From contig JALWHT010000161.1 of NCBI GenBank assembly GCA_026983515.1, positions 1 to 36,555 of the forward strand: a DNA stretch of 36,555 nt, written 5' to 3'. Shown one piece after another: positions 24,641-32,697 of this stretch. Both the position numbers and the translations under genes were made by a program. The DNA comes from Sulfurovum sp. (GTDB lineage: Bacteria; Campylobacterota; Campylobacteria; Campylobacterales; Sulfurovaceae). Every line of letters begins with the position of its first letter. Position 1 is the stretch's first letter. The notes beneath the pieces are model-generated. The model saw nothing but the letters and a program-made list of their open reading frames with translations, did not search any database and had not been told where the DNA came from.

Positions 24641-26277
24641 CAAAGTTGTTTGACCCTAAAACACTTAAAGGGGATATATTCGGTGGTGTAACTGCCGCAG
24701 TGGTAGCTCTTCCTTTGGCTCTTGCCTTTGGTGTACAATCCGGTATGGGTGCGATATCCGGGCTTTACGGGGCGATCGCTCTTGGTTTTTTCGCTGCACT
24801 TTTTGGTGGGACAAGCACCCAAATTTCAGGACCTACAGGACCCATGACGGTAGTCTCTTCTGCTATTATCGCAGGTGAGATAGCGACATACGGTTCGGTC
24901 GAAGCCGCCATAGGGACAATTGTCGCTACATTTGTTCTTGCCGGAATCTTCTTGATTCTTATGGGGGTATTTCGTATAGGACAGTATATTCGCTATATGC
25001 CCTATCCCGTAGTTTCAGGATTTATGAGTGGAATTGGTTTCATTATCATTATTTTTCAGATTTTTCCATTTGTCGGAATGAAATCTCCGGGAACAATTAT
25101 AGATGTTTTTGCCAATATCGGCTCCATTGCAGAAGGGATGAATGTTCAAGCACTTCTTTTAGCAGCGGCTACATTGGCGATAATATACCTTTTTCCAAAA
25201 GTAACAAAGGCGATTCCATCCACGCTTGTGGCACTGATCATTCTTTCGATCGTTTCAACGATGATGGCTTTAAATGTTCCTATTATCGGTAGTATTCCAA
25301 AAGGTCTGCCCGATGTACATATAGACACTCTTTTAGGTATGGACTGGCACCATCCGATGGTTCTCATCATCCCTGCTCTTACACTTGCTGCTTTAGGAGC
25401 CATCGACTCGCTTCTAACTTCGGTTGTGGCGGACAACATGACAAAAACTCAACACGACTCGAACAAAGAGCTTATCGGTCAAGGCATAGGAAATGCCGCT
25501 GCAGGGCTAATCGGCGGCCTGCCCGGTGCAGGAGCTACAATGAGAACAGTTGTCAATATCCGTTCAGGTGGGAAAACAAGACTTTCGGGAATGATCCACT
25601 CCGTAGTGCTTCTTGCCGTTTTGCTTGGAGCAGGTGCATATGCAAAACTTATTCCATTACCGGTTTTGGCGGGGATTTTGGTTTCTGTAGGTATAGGAAT
25701 AATTGACTACAAAGGTTTAAAACATATCAGACATATACCTCGTGCCGATGCGGTAGTAATGATACTTGTGCTCATTCTTACCGTGTTTGTCGATCTGCTT
25801 CAAGCGGTGGGAGTCGGTTTGGTGCTTGCATCTTTGCTCTTTATGAAACAGATGGCAGACTTGGCAGAAGCAAAATCTGTAGGTGATACGTTATGTAGTG
25901 ATGCGATAGGGTTGATTGATGAGAAAGAGATTCCCAAAGAGCTGAAAAAGAAAGTTTATATCCAACATTTCGAAGGACCGATCTTCTTTGGTTTTGTTTC
26001 TCATTTTAAATCGATTATCCAAAATCTACCAGAGGTAAAATATGTGATCTTTAGAATGGAAAATGTACCTATGATAGATCAAAGTGGAATGTACGCTCTT
26101 GAAGATGCCGTTTTGGAGCTTGAGCAAAAAGGGATAGAGGTGATATTTACCGGTCTTCAGGAGCAGCCGAAAGATATGCTGGAAAATATCAGACTCATTC
26201 CAGACCTTGTCTCCCGTGAAACAATATATGAGCACTTCGAAGATGCGATAAATGCATTAAAAGAAGAAGTAACATGA
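24637..26277 (+). CDS. SulP family anion transporter with STAS domain (probable bicarbonate transporter)
   Basis: 546 residues. The membrane part (about 1-410) starts LKGDIFGGVTAAVVALPLALAFG, typical of SulP, with GGTSTQISGPTGPMT, GIGNAAAGLIGGLPGAGATMRT and about 11-14 spans. A C-terminal STAS domain spans about 430-546 (YVIFRMENVPMIDQSGMYAL, with the usual Asp-x-Ser-Gly). SulP proteins carry sulfate, bicarbonate or other anions; the 4-nt overlap with carbonic anhydrase favours bicarbonate, by inference. Same AT-rich codon style as its partner. Confidence 0.93.
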   Translation: MTKLFDPKTLKGDIFGGVTAAVVALPLALAFGVQSGMGAISGLYGAIALGFFAALFGGTSTQISGPTGPMTVVSSAIIAGEIATYGSVEAAIGTIVATFVLAGIFLILMGVFRIGQYIRYMPYPVVSGFMSGIGFIIIIFQIFPFVGMKSPGTIIDVFANIGSIAEGMNVQALLLAAATLAIIYLFPKVTKAIPSTLVALIILSIVSTMMALNVPIIGSIPKGLPDVHIDTLLGMDWHHPMVLIIPALTLAALGAIDSLLTSVVADNMTKTQHDSNKELIGQGIGNAAAGLIGGLPGAGATMRTVVNIRSGGKTRLSGMIHSVVLLAVLLGAGAYAKLIPLPVLAGILVSVGIGIIDYKGLKHIRHIPRADAVVMILVLILTVFVDLLQAVGVGLVLASLLFMKQMADLAEAKSVGDTLCSDAIGLIDEKEIPKELKKKVYIQHFEGPIFFGFVSHFKSIIQNLPEVKYVIFRMENVPMIDQSGMYALEDAVLELEQKGIEVIFTGLQEQPKDMLENIRLIPDLVSRETIYEHFEDAINALKEEVT

Positions 26278-26301
26278 CAAGATGAGTAACTTTTGCAGTT
26301 T

Positions 26302-26336
26302 GTGCAGTGTTCGTCCTTTTCGATTCGAACCTGCAC
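26302..26336 (+). terminator. hairpin after the SulP gene
   Basis: GTGCAG-T-GTTCG pairs with CGAAC-CTGCAC (11 bp, one bulged T, 12-nt loop), 24 nt after the SulP stop. No T run. It contains a GGTTCGAAT-like stretch on the other strand that mimics a tRNA T loop, but no tRNA is present. Confidence 0.5.
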
Positions 26337-26387
26337 TCACCGTTCACATGCATTATCTATTCACTAAAGTAACTCGATTTCTTTAGT

Positions 26388-26404
26388 TTGATAATTCTTA
26401 TCAA
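26388..26404. promoter_or_regulatory. Fur-box-like inverted repeat
   Basis: TTGATAA-TTC-TTATCAA, a perfect 7-3-7 palindrome close to the Fur consensus (GATAAT-based), followed by further AT-rich sequence. No iron gene follows: 42 nt downstream comes a 13-codon frame (26446-26487, MLTIKRLNGFSPS) with GAGGAG 1 nt before its ATG, then the cdsA promoter. It may be the relic of a lost iron-regulated gene. The 257-bp gap holds nothing else I can support. Confidence 0.5.
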
Positions 26405-26499
26405 TATTAATTATAGGTTTTTCAACCTTTCTTGCACTGAGGAGAATGCTTACAATAAAGAGACTTAACGGGTTTAGCCCCTCCTAACGCAAAAACTGC

Positions 26500-26505
26500 T
26501 ATAAT
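26500..26505 (+). promoter_or_regulatory. -10 box (TATAAT) of cdsA
   Basis: TATAAT 29 nt before the cdsA start, with AAGGA at 26523 as ribosome binding site. Confidence 0.55.
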
Positions 26506-26534
26506 CAATGCCTATAAGAAGCAAGGACAGGATC

Positions 26535-27293
26535 ATGATCAAAATATTTACAGACCATCAAGAGCGCTGGCTGACAGGCATCGGATTGTTGGCACTGGTA
26601 GGATTCATCGGATGGATGGACAGTTTTTTTGTCATGTGGGCTTTTTTGGGGGTCATCTACATCTTTGCGTTTTATGAAGCAATGAAGCTCTTCAGACTGG
26701 TAGGTCCTTCTGCCTATTTCTGGGCGGCATTTTTATGGATGGTTGCTTACTTCTACCCAAATCCTGACGATCTATTCTACTTTGTCGCAATCATTTTCGG
26801 TGCCTCCATCGCCTACTTTCACAACTTCGACAAACGGCTGATTCTGCCTTTTCTCTACCCGGCTGCCGGCATCTTCTTTTTCCTGATCCTCTATGACGAT
26901 TTTGGTATCGAAGCGATGTTCTGGCTGCTGGTCACCGTAGCACTGACCGATGTGATGGCATTTTTTACCGGCAAAGCGATCGGACGTACCAAGTTTTCGG
27001 ACACCAGCCCCAACAAGACACTCGAAGGGGTGATCGGCGGTATTGTCTTTGCTACTGCCGCAGGTACCTATGTGGGGCTTTATGTAGCGCCGGGGTGGAT
27101 CGCCTTTCTTGTCACCCTGCTTACCTCTATCGCTTCGGTATTTGGAGATCTGTTTGAAAGTTACCTCAAACGTGAGGCAGGGGTCAAAGACAGCGGCGAC
27201 CTGCTCCCGGGTCATGGCGGTATCCTTGACCGTATCGACGGCTATCTCTTTGGCGCGCCGATGATGGTGATCGTGCTTAGAGCGTTTTTATAA
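26535..27293 (+). CDS. cdsA: phosphatidate cytidylyltransferase
   Basis: 252 residues, start at 26535 (an upstream ATG lacks support). An integral membrane enzyme making CDP-diacylglycerol from CTP and phosphatidate, the branch point for phospholipids. About seven to eight spans. The C-terminal signature is clear: SDTSPNKTLEGVIGG, then SIASVFGDLFESYLKREAGVKDSGDLLPGHGGILDRIDGYLFGAP. Followed on the same strand by dxr after 99 nt, a pairing common in bacteria. Confidence 0.95.
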   Translation: MIKIFTDHQERWLTGIGLLALVGFIGWMDSFFVMWAFLGVIYIFAFYEAMKLFRLVGPSAYFWAAFLWMVAYFYPNPDDLFYFVAIIFGASIAYFHNFDKRLILPFLYPAAGIFFFLILYDDFGIEAMFWLLVTVALTDVMAFFTGKAIGRTKFSDTSPNKTLEGVIGGIVFATAAGTYVGLYVAPGWIAFLVTLLTSIASVFGDLFESYLKREAGVKDSGDLLPGHGGILDRIDGYLFGAPMMVIVLRAFL

Positions 27294-27361
27294 CAAAGAA
27301 CGCAAAATGAACAAAGTCCATTTTACTACGTTAACACTGAGTTTGCTTCAGCAGCAGGCTC

Positions 27362-27377
27362 ACGCGACTAGTCGCGT
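27362..27377 (+). promoter_or_regulatory. 16-bp perfect palindrome before the dxr ribosome binding site
   Basis: ACGCGACTAGTCGCGT is self-complementary over all 16 bases. It ends 15 nt before the dxr ATG, directly upstream of TGGAG. It could be a protein site or an RNA hairpin (CGCGA stem) by the start. Confidence 0.5.
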
Positions 27378-27392
27378 TCTGGAGTAAGTCCC

Positions 27393-28469
27393 ATGTCTAT
27401 TGTTCTTCTTGGTTCCACCGGCTCCATTGGGGTCAATACCCTCATCATTGCCAAACGCTACAACATTGAAGTGGAAGCTCTCGTTGCGGGGAACAACATC
27501 GACCTGCTCAACAAACAGATCACCACATTTGCTCCCAAAATGGTTGCCATCGCCCACGAAAAAGACAGGGCGCGTGTCAATCACTCCGATGTGCGTGTCG
27601 GCACAGAGGGTATCCTCTCCATTATAGAGGAGGCACAAAGCCCTACTGTGGTCAATGCACTGGTTGGCTACACAGGTCTTGCTCCTACCCTCAAAGCAAC
27701 CCAACTTGGCAAAAAGGTTGCCCTTGCCAACAAAGAGTCACTGGTAGTTGCCGGTGCGTTTATCGATATGGGTCTGATCACCCCCATCGACTCCGAGCAC
27801 TTCGGGCTCTGGTACCTCATGAACAACCGCCCCTTCTCCAAGCTCTACATCACCGCAAGCGGCGGAGCCTTCAGAGAGTGGGAATTGGAGAAGATGAAAG
27901 ATGCCATCTTCGCAGACGCCCTCAAACACCCCAACTGGTCGATGGGAGACAAGATCACCATCGACTCGGCGACCATGACCAACAAACTCTTTGAACTCCT
28001 CGAAGCCAAGTGGCTCTTTGGCACTGTCAACATCGATGCCGTCATAGAGAAAAAATCGATCATCCATGCACTGGTGGAATTCATCGACGGCTCCACCACC
28101 GCCCATTTCGCCGGTGTGGATATGAAGCTTCCCATCGCCTTTGCCCTCAGAGAAAAGGTGACAGAGCCCATCCTTCCAGCGGTAGATCTGCTTGGTATCG
28201 GAGATCTCTCCTTTGCACCTATTGAAGAGGCACGTTACCCTATCTGGAGCATCAAAGAGCACATTTTAAAATATCCTCACCTTGGTGTCGTCGTCAATGC
28301 CGCCAATGAAGTTGCCATTGAAGCATTCAAAAAAGAGCAGTGCAGTTTCTTTGGGATGAGCGATATTGTGCTGGATGCCTACAGACATTTTGAAGATGTG
28401 GTACCAAAAAATATCGAGGATATTATTGAGATTGATAGAGAGGTCAGAGCCTATGCAACAGCCCTATAG
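27393..28469 (+). CDS. dxr: 1-deoxy-D-xylulose 5-phosphate reductoisomerase
   Basis: 358 residues, the compact form usual in Campylobacterota (E. coli 398). First committed step to MEP in isoprenoid synthesis, using NADPH. LLGSTGSIGVNT (4-15) binds NADPH; LANKESLVVAG, PIDSEHFG (metal-binding Asp/Glu), TASGGAFREW, GDKITIDSATMTNK and VVVNAANEVAIEAF are all present. The TAG stop is supplied by the left end of repeat copy E. Works upstream of ispA in the same pathway. Confidence 0.97.
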   Translation: MSIVLLGSTGSIGVNTLIIAKRYNIEVEALVAGNNIDLLNKQITTFAPKMVAIAHEKDRARVNHSDVRVGTEGILSIIEEAQSPTVVNALVGYTGLAPTLKATQLGKKVALANKESLVVAGAFIDMGLITPIDSEHFGLWYLMNNRPFSKLYITASGGAFREWELEKMKDAIFADALKHPNWSMGDKITIDSATMTNKLFELLEAKWLFGTVNIDAVIEKKSIIHALVEFIDGSTTAHFAGVDMKLPIAFALREKVTEPILPAVDLLGIGDLSFAPIEEARYPIWSIKEHILKYPHLGVVVNAANEVAIEAFKKEQCSFFGMSDIVLDAYRHFEDVVPKNIEDIIEIDREVRAYATAL

Positions 28470-28539
28470 GGTGTTGTCCCCTGACAACACCACATATACA
28501 TTCATGTCTCATTGGTGCTGTGAGGGCACAGCACCCTAC
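28466..28539. repeat. palindromic element copy E, between dxr and the hydrolase
   Basis: 74 bp. Left arm GGTGTTGTC-CCCT-GACAACACC and right arm GGTGCTGTG-AGGG-CACAGCACC are each perfect 9-bp stems with different but compensated pairs; the loops CCCT and AGGG are complementary. The left end gives the dxr stop codon and the right end (CCCTAC) abuts GGAGG of the next gene. Confidence 0.95.
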
Positions 28540-28549
28540 GGAGGTAAGT

Positions 28550-29098
28550 ATGAGTCGCTATAACAAGACTCTCATATTGCACGGTTGGGGCGGCAGCGAC
28601 TACCCGCACTGGCAGGCACATCTTGCTATGGAAATAGCCAAAAACTACGGTACAGTCAGCTTTCCGCTAATACAGCACCCTCACTACCCCTCCAAAAACC
28701 GCTGGATCAAGCAGCTCAAAGCCATTTTGGAGGATTTTCGTCCCGATACAGTCGTCTGTCACTCATTAGCCAATACCCTTTGGTTTTGGCTCTGTGAAGA
28801 GGGCATCGCTCCGGTAGAGAGGCTCTTTATGGTTGCTCCGCCCAGTTTACAGACCGATGAACACATCATCAAAAGCTTCTTCCCCTGCCCTTTACCCCAA
28901 GAGCTGCACGCCAAAGAGGTACAGATGTTCGTCTCCGACAATGACCCTTGGATCAGTGTAGAAGAGGCACAAAAGATCGCTGCACACTATACTATTCCAC
29001 TGGAGATACTGCACAATGCCGGACATATCAATACCGACAGCGGGTTTGGGAAGTGGGAAACGATAGAAAAACTTGTTATAAGGGAAAAAGCATGTTAA
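28550..29098 (+). CDS. RBBP9/YdeN-type alpha/beta hydrolase
   Basis: 182 residues, ATG at 28550 with GGAGG 5 nt before. LILHGWGGSDYPHWQ (about 8-22) is the oxyanion segment of the RBBP9/YdeN family; the nucleophile Ser is in VVCHSLANTLW, Asp in SDNDPWI and His in NAGHIN. Small serine hydrolase of unknown substrate. Repeat copies E and F flank it on both sides within 15 bp, so gene and elements fill the whole dxr-tsaD interval. Confidence 0.85.
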   Translation: MSRYNKTLILHGWGGSDYPHWQAHLAMEIAKNYGTVSFPLIQHPHYPSKNRWIKQLKAILEDFRPDTVVCHSLANTLWFWLCEEGIAPVERLFMVAPPSLQTDEHIIKSFFPCPLPQELHAKEVQMFVSDNDPWISVEEAQKIAAHYTIPLEILHNAGHINTDSGFGKWETIEKLVIREKAC

Positions 29099-29104
29099 AT
29101 ACCC

Positions 29105-29176
29105 GTAGGGTGTTGTGCCCCCACAACACCGTGAATTTGGATAGTGTTTTGGTGTTGTCAGGGGACAACACCCTAC
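29105..29176. repeat. palindromic element copy F, before tsaD
   Basis: 72 bp. Left arm GGTGTTGTG-CCCC-CACAACACC, right arm GGTGTTGTC-AGGG-GACAACACC, both perfect 9-bp stems; ends GTAGGG and CCCTAC intact. The last base touches AGGAG, the ribosome binding site of tsaD, and the ATG is 10 nt away. Confidence 0.95.
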
Positions 29177-29186
29177 AGGAGCACAG

Positions 29187-30200
29187 ATGATTTTAAGTAT
29201 CGAAAGCTCCTGCGACGACAGCTCCATCGCTATCACCGAGATAGATACCCGCAAGGTGCTCTACCACAAAAAGATCTCCCAGGAAGCTGAGCATGCCTGC
29301 TATGGCGGTGTGGTACCCGAACTGGCATCACGTCTGCATGCGGTAGCACTGCCCAATATCCTTGAAGAGACCAAACCCTACTTTGACCGACTCAAAGCCG
29401 TTGCTGTCACCAACCAGCCCGGACTGGGTGTAACCCTGCTTGAGGGGATTGCTATGGCAAAGACACTGGCAACACTTCTGCATATTCCGCTCATCCCTGT
29501 GCACCATCTCAAAGGGCATATCTATTCACTCTTTATCGAAAAACCGACCCGTTTTCCCCTGCTGGTACTGCTGATCTCTGGCGGGCATACGATGGTGGTA
29601 CGTGTTGAAAGCTTTGAGAAGATGGAGATACTGGCAACCAGTATGGATGACAGCGTGGGAGAAAGCTTTGACAAGACTGCCAAAATGATGGGACTTGGAT
29701 ACCCCGGTGGTCCCATCATCGAACAGCTTGCAAAAGAGGGGGACGAGAATCGTTTTGACCTTCCTGTACCGCTTCGCAACTCCAAACTGATTGCCTTCTC
29801 CCTCTCTGGACTTAAAAATGCCGTCAGACTTGTCGTTGAGAAACTTGGTGGTGCAGAGGCAATGAGCCATCAGGACAAATGTGATCTTGCTGCCTCCTTC
29901 CAAAAAGCGGTCAAACTGCATCTGCTTCAAAAGAGTAAAAAAATCTTCAAGTCCGAGCCCATCAAAGACTTTGCCATCGTTGGCGGAGCCTCTGCCAACC
30001 TCTACCTTAGAGATGCCTATGAAAATCTCTGCCGCGAGTTTGGCAAAACCATGCACACCGCACCTTTAGAGTACTGCTCGGATAATGCTGCTATGATCGG
30101 GAGATATGCACTTGATGCCTATGAAAGAAAACTATTTATCGATCCGAATGAAATCAATATTGCAAGCAATAGAAAATTGGAAACAGGACAGATGCTGTAG
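29187..30200 (+). CDS. tsaD: tRNA N6-threonylcarbamoyladenosine transferase
   Basis: 337 residues. With TsaB/TsaE it moves the threonylcarbamoyl group onto A37 of ANN-decoding tRNAs. ASKHA fold with [30 protein letters not shown], the metal ligands His107 and His111 in [16 protein letters not shown] and [12 protein letters not shown] (third ligand Asp). AGGAG at 29177-29181 adjoins repeat copy F. Its TAG stop lies in repeat copy G. Confidence 0.96.
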   Translation: MILSIESSCDDSSIAITEIDTRKVLYHKKISQEAEHACYGGVVPELASRLHAVALPNILEETKPYFDRLKAVAVTNQPGLGVTLLEGIAMAKTLATLLHIPLIPVHHLKGHIYSLFIEKPTRFPLLVLLISGGHTMVVRVESFEKMEILATSMDDSVGESFDKTAKMMGLGYPGGPIIEQLAKEGDENRFDLPVPLRNSKLIAFSLSGLKNAVRLVVEKLGGAEAMSHQDKCDLAASFQKAVKLHLLQKSKKIFKSEPIKDFAIVGGASANLYLRDAYENLCREFGKTMHTAPLEYCSDNAAMIGRYALDAYERKLFIDPNEINIASNRKLETGQML

Positions 30201-30225
30201 GGTGTTGTCAGGGACAACACCCTAC
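30197..30225. repeat. palindromic element copy G, single perfect hairpin after tsaD
   Basis: GTAGGGTGTTGTC-AGG-GACAACACCCTAC: a 13-bp perfect stem with a 3-nt loop, so one arm carries both outer ends. The tsaD stop TAG is bases 2-4. It may serve as a terminator for tsaD though no T run follows. The gap of about 155 bp to gyrB otherwise holds only the gyrB promoter. Confidence 0.9.
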
Positions 30226-30349
30226 AAAACAACATATACATCACAGAAACAGGGATACTCCTTTCTATGCAGGAACTACCGGAAAAGAAATAAAGCCTGC
30301 AAATGCCCGTATTATCACGCTTCCTATAAGTTTATTTCGATAAAATATA

Positions 30350-30355
30350 TATAAT
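30350..30355 (+). promoter_or_regulatory. -10 box (TATAAT) of gyrB
   Basis: TATAAT 27 nt before the gyrB ATG with AT-rich upstream sequence; GGAG at 30372-30375 is the ribosome binding site. Confidence 0.6.
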
Positions 30356-30381
30356 CTATACCCCAAAAAACGGAGTTAAAA

Positions 30382-32697
30382 ATGGCAGAATACGGCGCTG
30401 GTAATATTAAAGTCCTCAAGGGACTTGAAGCAGTTCGAAAAAGACCGGGAATGTATATCGGTGACACTTCCACAAAGGGGCTTCACCACCTTGTGTATGA
30501 AGTAGTCGACAACTCCATCGATGAAGCGATGGCAGGATTTTGTGATACCATCAAAGTCACCCTTACCAAAGCCGGTTCGGCGATCATCGAAGATAACGGA
30601 CGGGGAATTCCTGTAGCGGAACACCCTACCGAGAAGATCTCTGCCGCGACTGTCGTTCTGACAGTACTGCATGCCGGAGGTAAGTTCGACAAAGATACGT
30701 ACAAAGTTTCAGGCGGTCTGCACGGGGTTGGGGTCTCCGTTGTCAACGCCCTTTCGAGCAAATTGCATTTGACAGTTTTCCGTGACGGAAAAATTTACGA
30801 GCAGGACTTTGAAAAAGGCATACCGCAGGGGCTTCTTGAAGTTACCGGCACAACACGCAAAACCGGTACCAAAATCGAATTTTGGCCGGATGAAAGCATT
30901 TTTACAGAAAGTATCGAGTTCCAAAAAGAGATCCTGATGAAGCGATTCAAGGAGCTCTGCTACCTCAATCCGCGTATCACCATCGAATTCAAAGATGAAC
31001 GAGACGGCACCAAAGAGAAGTACCACTTTGAAGGGGGTATCAAGCAATTCGTTGAAGACATGAATAGCAAAAACCCTATCTCGACTGCACAGTTTTTTCA
31101 GGGGAAAGCAGATGATATCGAAATCGATATCGCACTGATGTACAACGACTCCGACAGCGAAAAGACCCTCTCCTTTGTCAACAATATCAAAACCCCTGAA
31201 GGGGGAACCCATGAGGCAGGGTTTAGAGCCGGACTGACCCGCTCACTCTCCAGCTATATTGCCAAAAATGCCAATGCAAAAGAGAAAAACACTAAGATCA
31301 CCGGAGACGACTGTAAAGAGGGGCTTGTTGCCATTGTCTCCGTACGTGTACCTGAACCACAGTTCGAGGGTCAGACCAAAGGTAAACTGGGCTCTAGCTA
31401 TGTGCGTCCGCTGGTACAGAAGTTTTTCACTGAGAGATTCAACAAATATCTCGAAGAGAACCCCATCGAAGCCAAGGCGATCATGGCACAGGTATTGTTG
31501 GCTGCCAAAGGGCGTGATGCCGCCAAGCGTGCACGTGACCTTGTCAAACGCAAAGACTCCATGAGTGTCGGTACCCTGCCGGGCAAACTGGCAGACTGTC
31601 AAAGCAAAGATCCCGAAATTTCAGAAATCTACCTCGTCGAGGGTGACTCTGCGGGCGGTTCGGCAAAACAGGGACGTGACCGTGTCTTTCAGGCCATTCT
31701 GCCACTGAAAGGTAAAATCCTCAATGTAGAGAAGGCACGTCTTGAAAAGATCCTGAAATCTGATGAAATCAAAAACATGATCACAGCTATGGGGTGTGGC
31801 ATCGGCGATGAATTCGATGAAGAAAAACTACGTTATCACAAAATTATCATCATGACCGATGCCGACGTCGACGGGAGCCATATCCAGACACTACTGATGA
31901 CCTTCTTTTTCCGCTTTTTGCGCCCGATCATCGAAAAGGGGTACCTCTACCTTGCACAACCACCACTCTATCGCTACAAGAAAGGCAAGAACGAAACGTA
32001 TCTCAAGGATGACAAAGCACTCAACGACTTTCTTATCGAAAACGGTATCGATGTCATCGAAAGTGAGACGATGGGACGCAACGACCTGATTGACCTGTTC
32101 AAACTGGTCGCCTACTACCGCATGACCCTCAAAGAGATTGAAAAGCGTTTCGCACTGGTAGAAGTACTACGTTATATGATCGAAAACCCAGATGTGGTCG
32201 GTACAGACAACAAAACACTGGCAGCAACGATTGAAAAATACATTACTGACCTTGGATACAACATCCTCAACCGCTCGGTAACGGACGATCGTCTCCACTA
32301 CTATGTGCAGACCAACGACGGTCTTGAAGAACTTATCATTGATGATGTACTCTTTACCAACCCGCACTACAACGAAGCGATCCATATTCACCAAAAGATC
32401 CAGGAACACATTACCGATGAGTTTAAAGACAGAGACCTGCTTGAACTCTTCGCACAAGTTGAAGCCAATGCCAAAAAAGGTGCGTACATCCAACGCTACA
32501 AAGGTCTTGGTGAAATGAACCCTGAACAGCTCTGGGAAACAACGATGACACCGGAAAACCGAAGCCTGCTGCAAGTAAGAATCAACGATATGGAAGAAGC
32601 GAGCGAAACCTTCACCCTCTTTATGGGTGACGAAGTAGAACCACGTCGTAATTACATTGAACAGCATGCCAAAGATGTCAAACACCTGGATGTCTAA
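30382..32697 (+). CDS. gyrB: DNA gyrase subunit B
   Basis: 771 residues, full length. The ATPase subunit of gyrase. GHKL ATP site: VDNSIDEAMAG (Glu, Asn), DNGRGIPV, GGLHGVGVSVVNALS; TOPRIM domain: EGDSAGGSAKQGRDR and DADVDGSHI; C-terminal QRYKGLGEMNPEQLWETTM. dnaA and dnaN are not adjacent. The stop overlaps the start of the EAL protein (TAATG), so the two are translationally coupled. Confidence 0.98.
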   Translation: MAEYGAGNIKVLKGLEAVRKRPGMYIGDTSTKGLHHLVYEVVDNSIDEAMAGFCDTIKVTLTKAGSAIIEDNGRGIPVAEHPTEKISAATVVLTVLHAGGKFDKDTYKVSGGLHGVGVSVVNALSSKLHLTVFRDGKIYEQDFEKGIPQGLLEVTGTTRKTGTKIEFWPDESIFTESIEFQKEILMKRFKELCYLNPRITIEFKDERDGTKEKYHFEGGIKQFVEDMNSKNPISTAQFFQGKADDIEIDIALMYNDSDSEKTLSFVNNIKTPEGGTHEAGFRAGLTRSLSSYIAKNANAKEKNTKITGDDCKEGLVAIVSVRVPEPQFEGQTKGKLGSSYVRPLVQKFFTERFNKYLEENPIEAKAIMAQVLLAAKGRDAAKRARDLVKRKDSMSVGTLPGKLADCQSKDPEISEIYLVEGDSAGGSAKQGRDRVFQAILPLKGKILNVEKARLEKILKSDEIKNMITAMGCGIGDEFDEEKLRYHKIIIMTDADVDGSHIQTLLMTFFFRFLRPIIEKGYLYLAQPPLYRYKKGKNETYLKDDKALNDFLIENGIDVIESETMGRNDLIDLFKLVAYYRMTLKEIEKRFALVEVLRYMIENPDVVGTDNKTLAATIEKYITDLGYNILNRSVTDDRLHYYVQTNDGLEELIIDDVLFTNPHYNEAIHIHQKIQEHITDEFKDRDLLELFAQVEANAKKGAYIQRYKGLGEMNPEQLWETTMTPENRSLLQVRINDMEEASETFTLFMGDEVEPRRNYIEQHAKDVKHLDV

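Noticed and set aside
26302-26340. Minus-strand GGTTCGAAT resembling a tRNA T loop near the end of the AT-rich island (possible tRNA fragment or attachment site)
   Set aside because: The bases are explained by a hairpin (GTGCAG-GTTCG with CGAAC-CTGCAC); no acceptor, D or anticodon arm can be built around it.
4918-30225. CRISPR array from the recurring palindromic repeats
   Set aside because: The copies are far apart, differ in orientation of arms and spacing, and no regular repeat-spacer units or cas genes occur.
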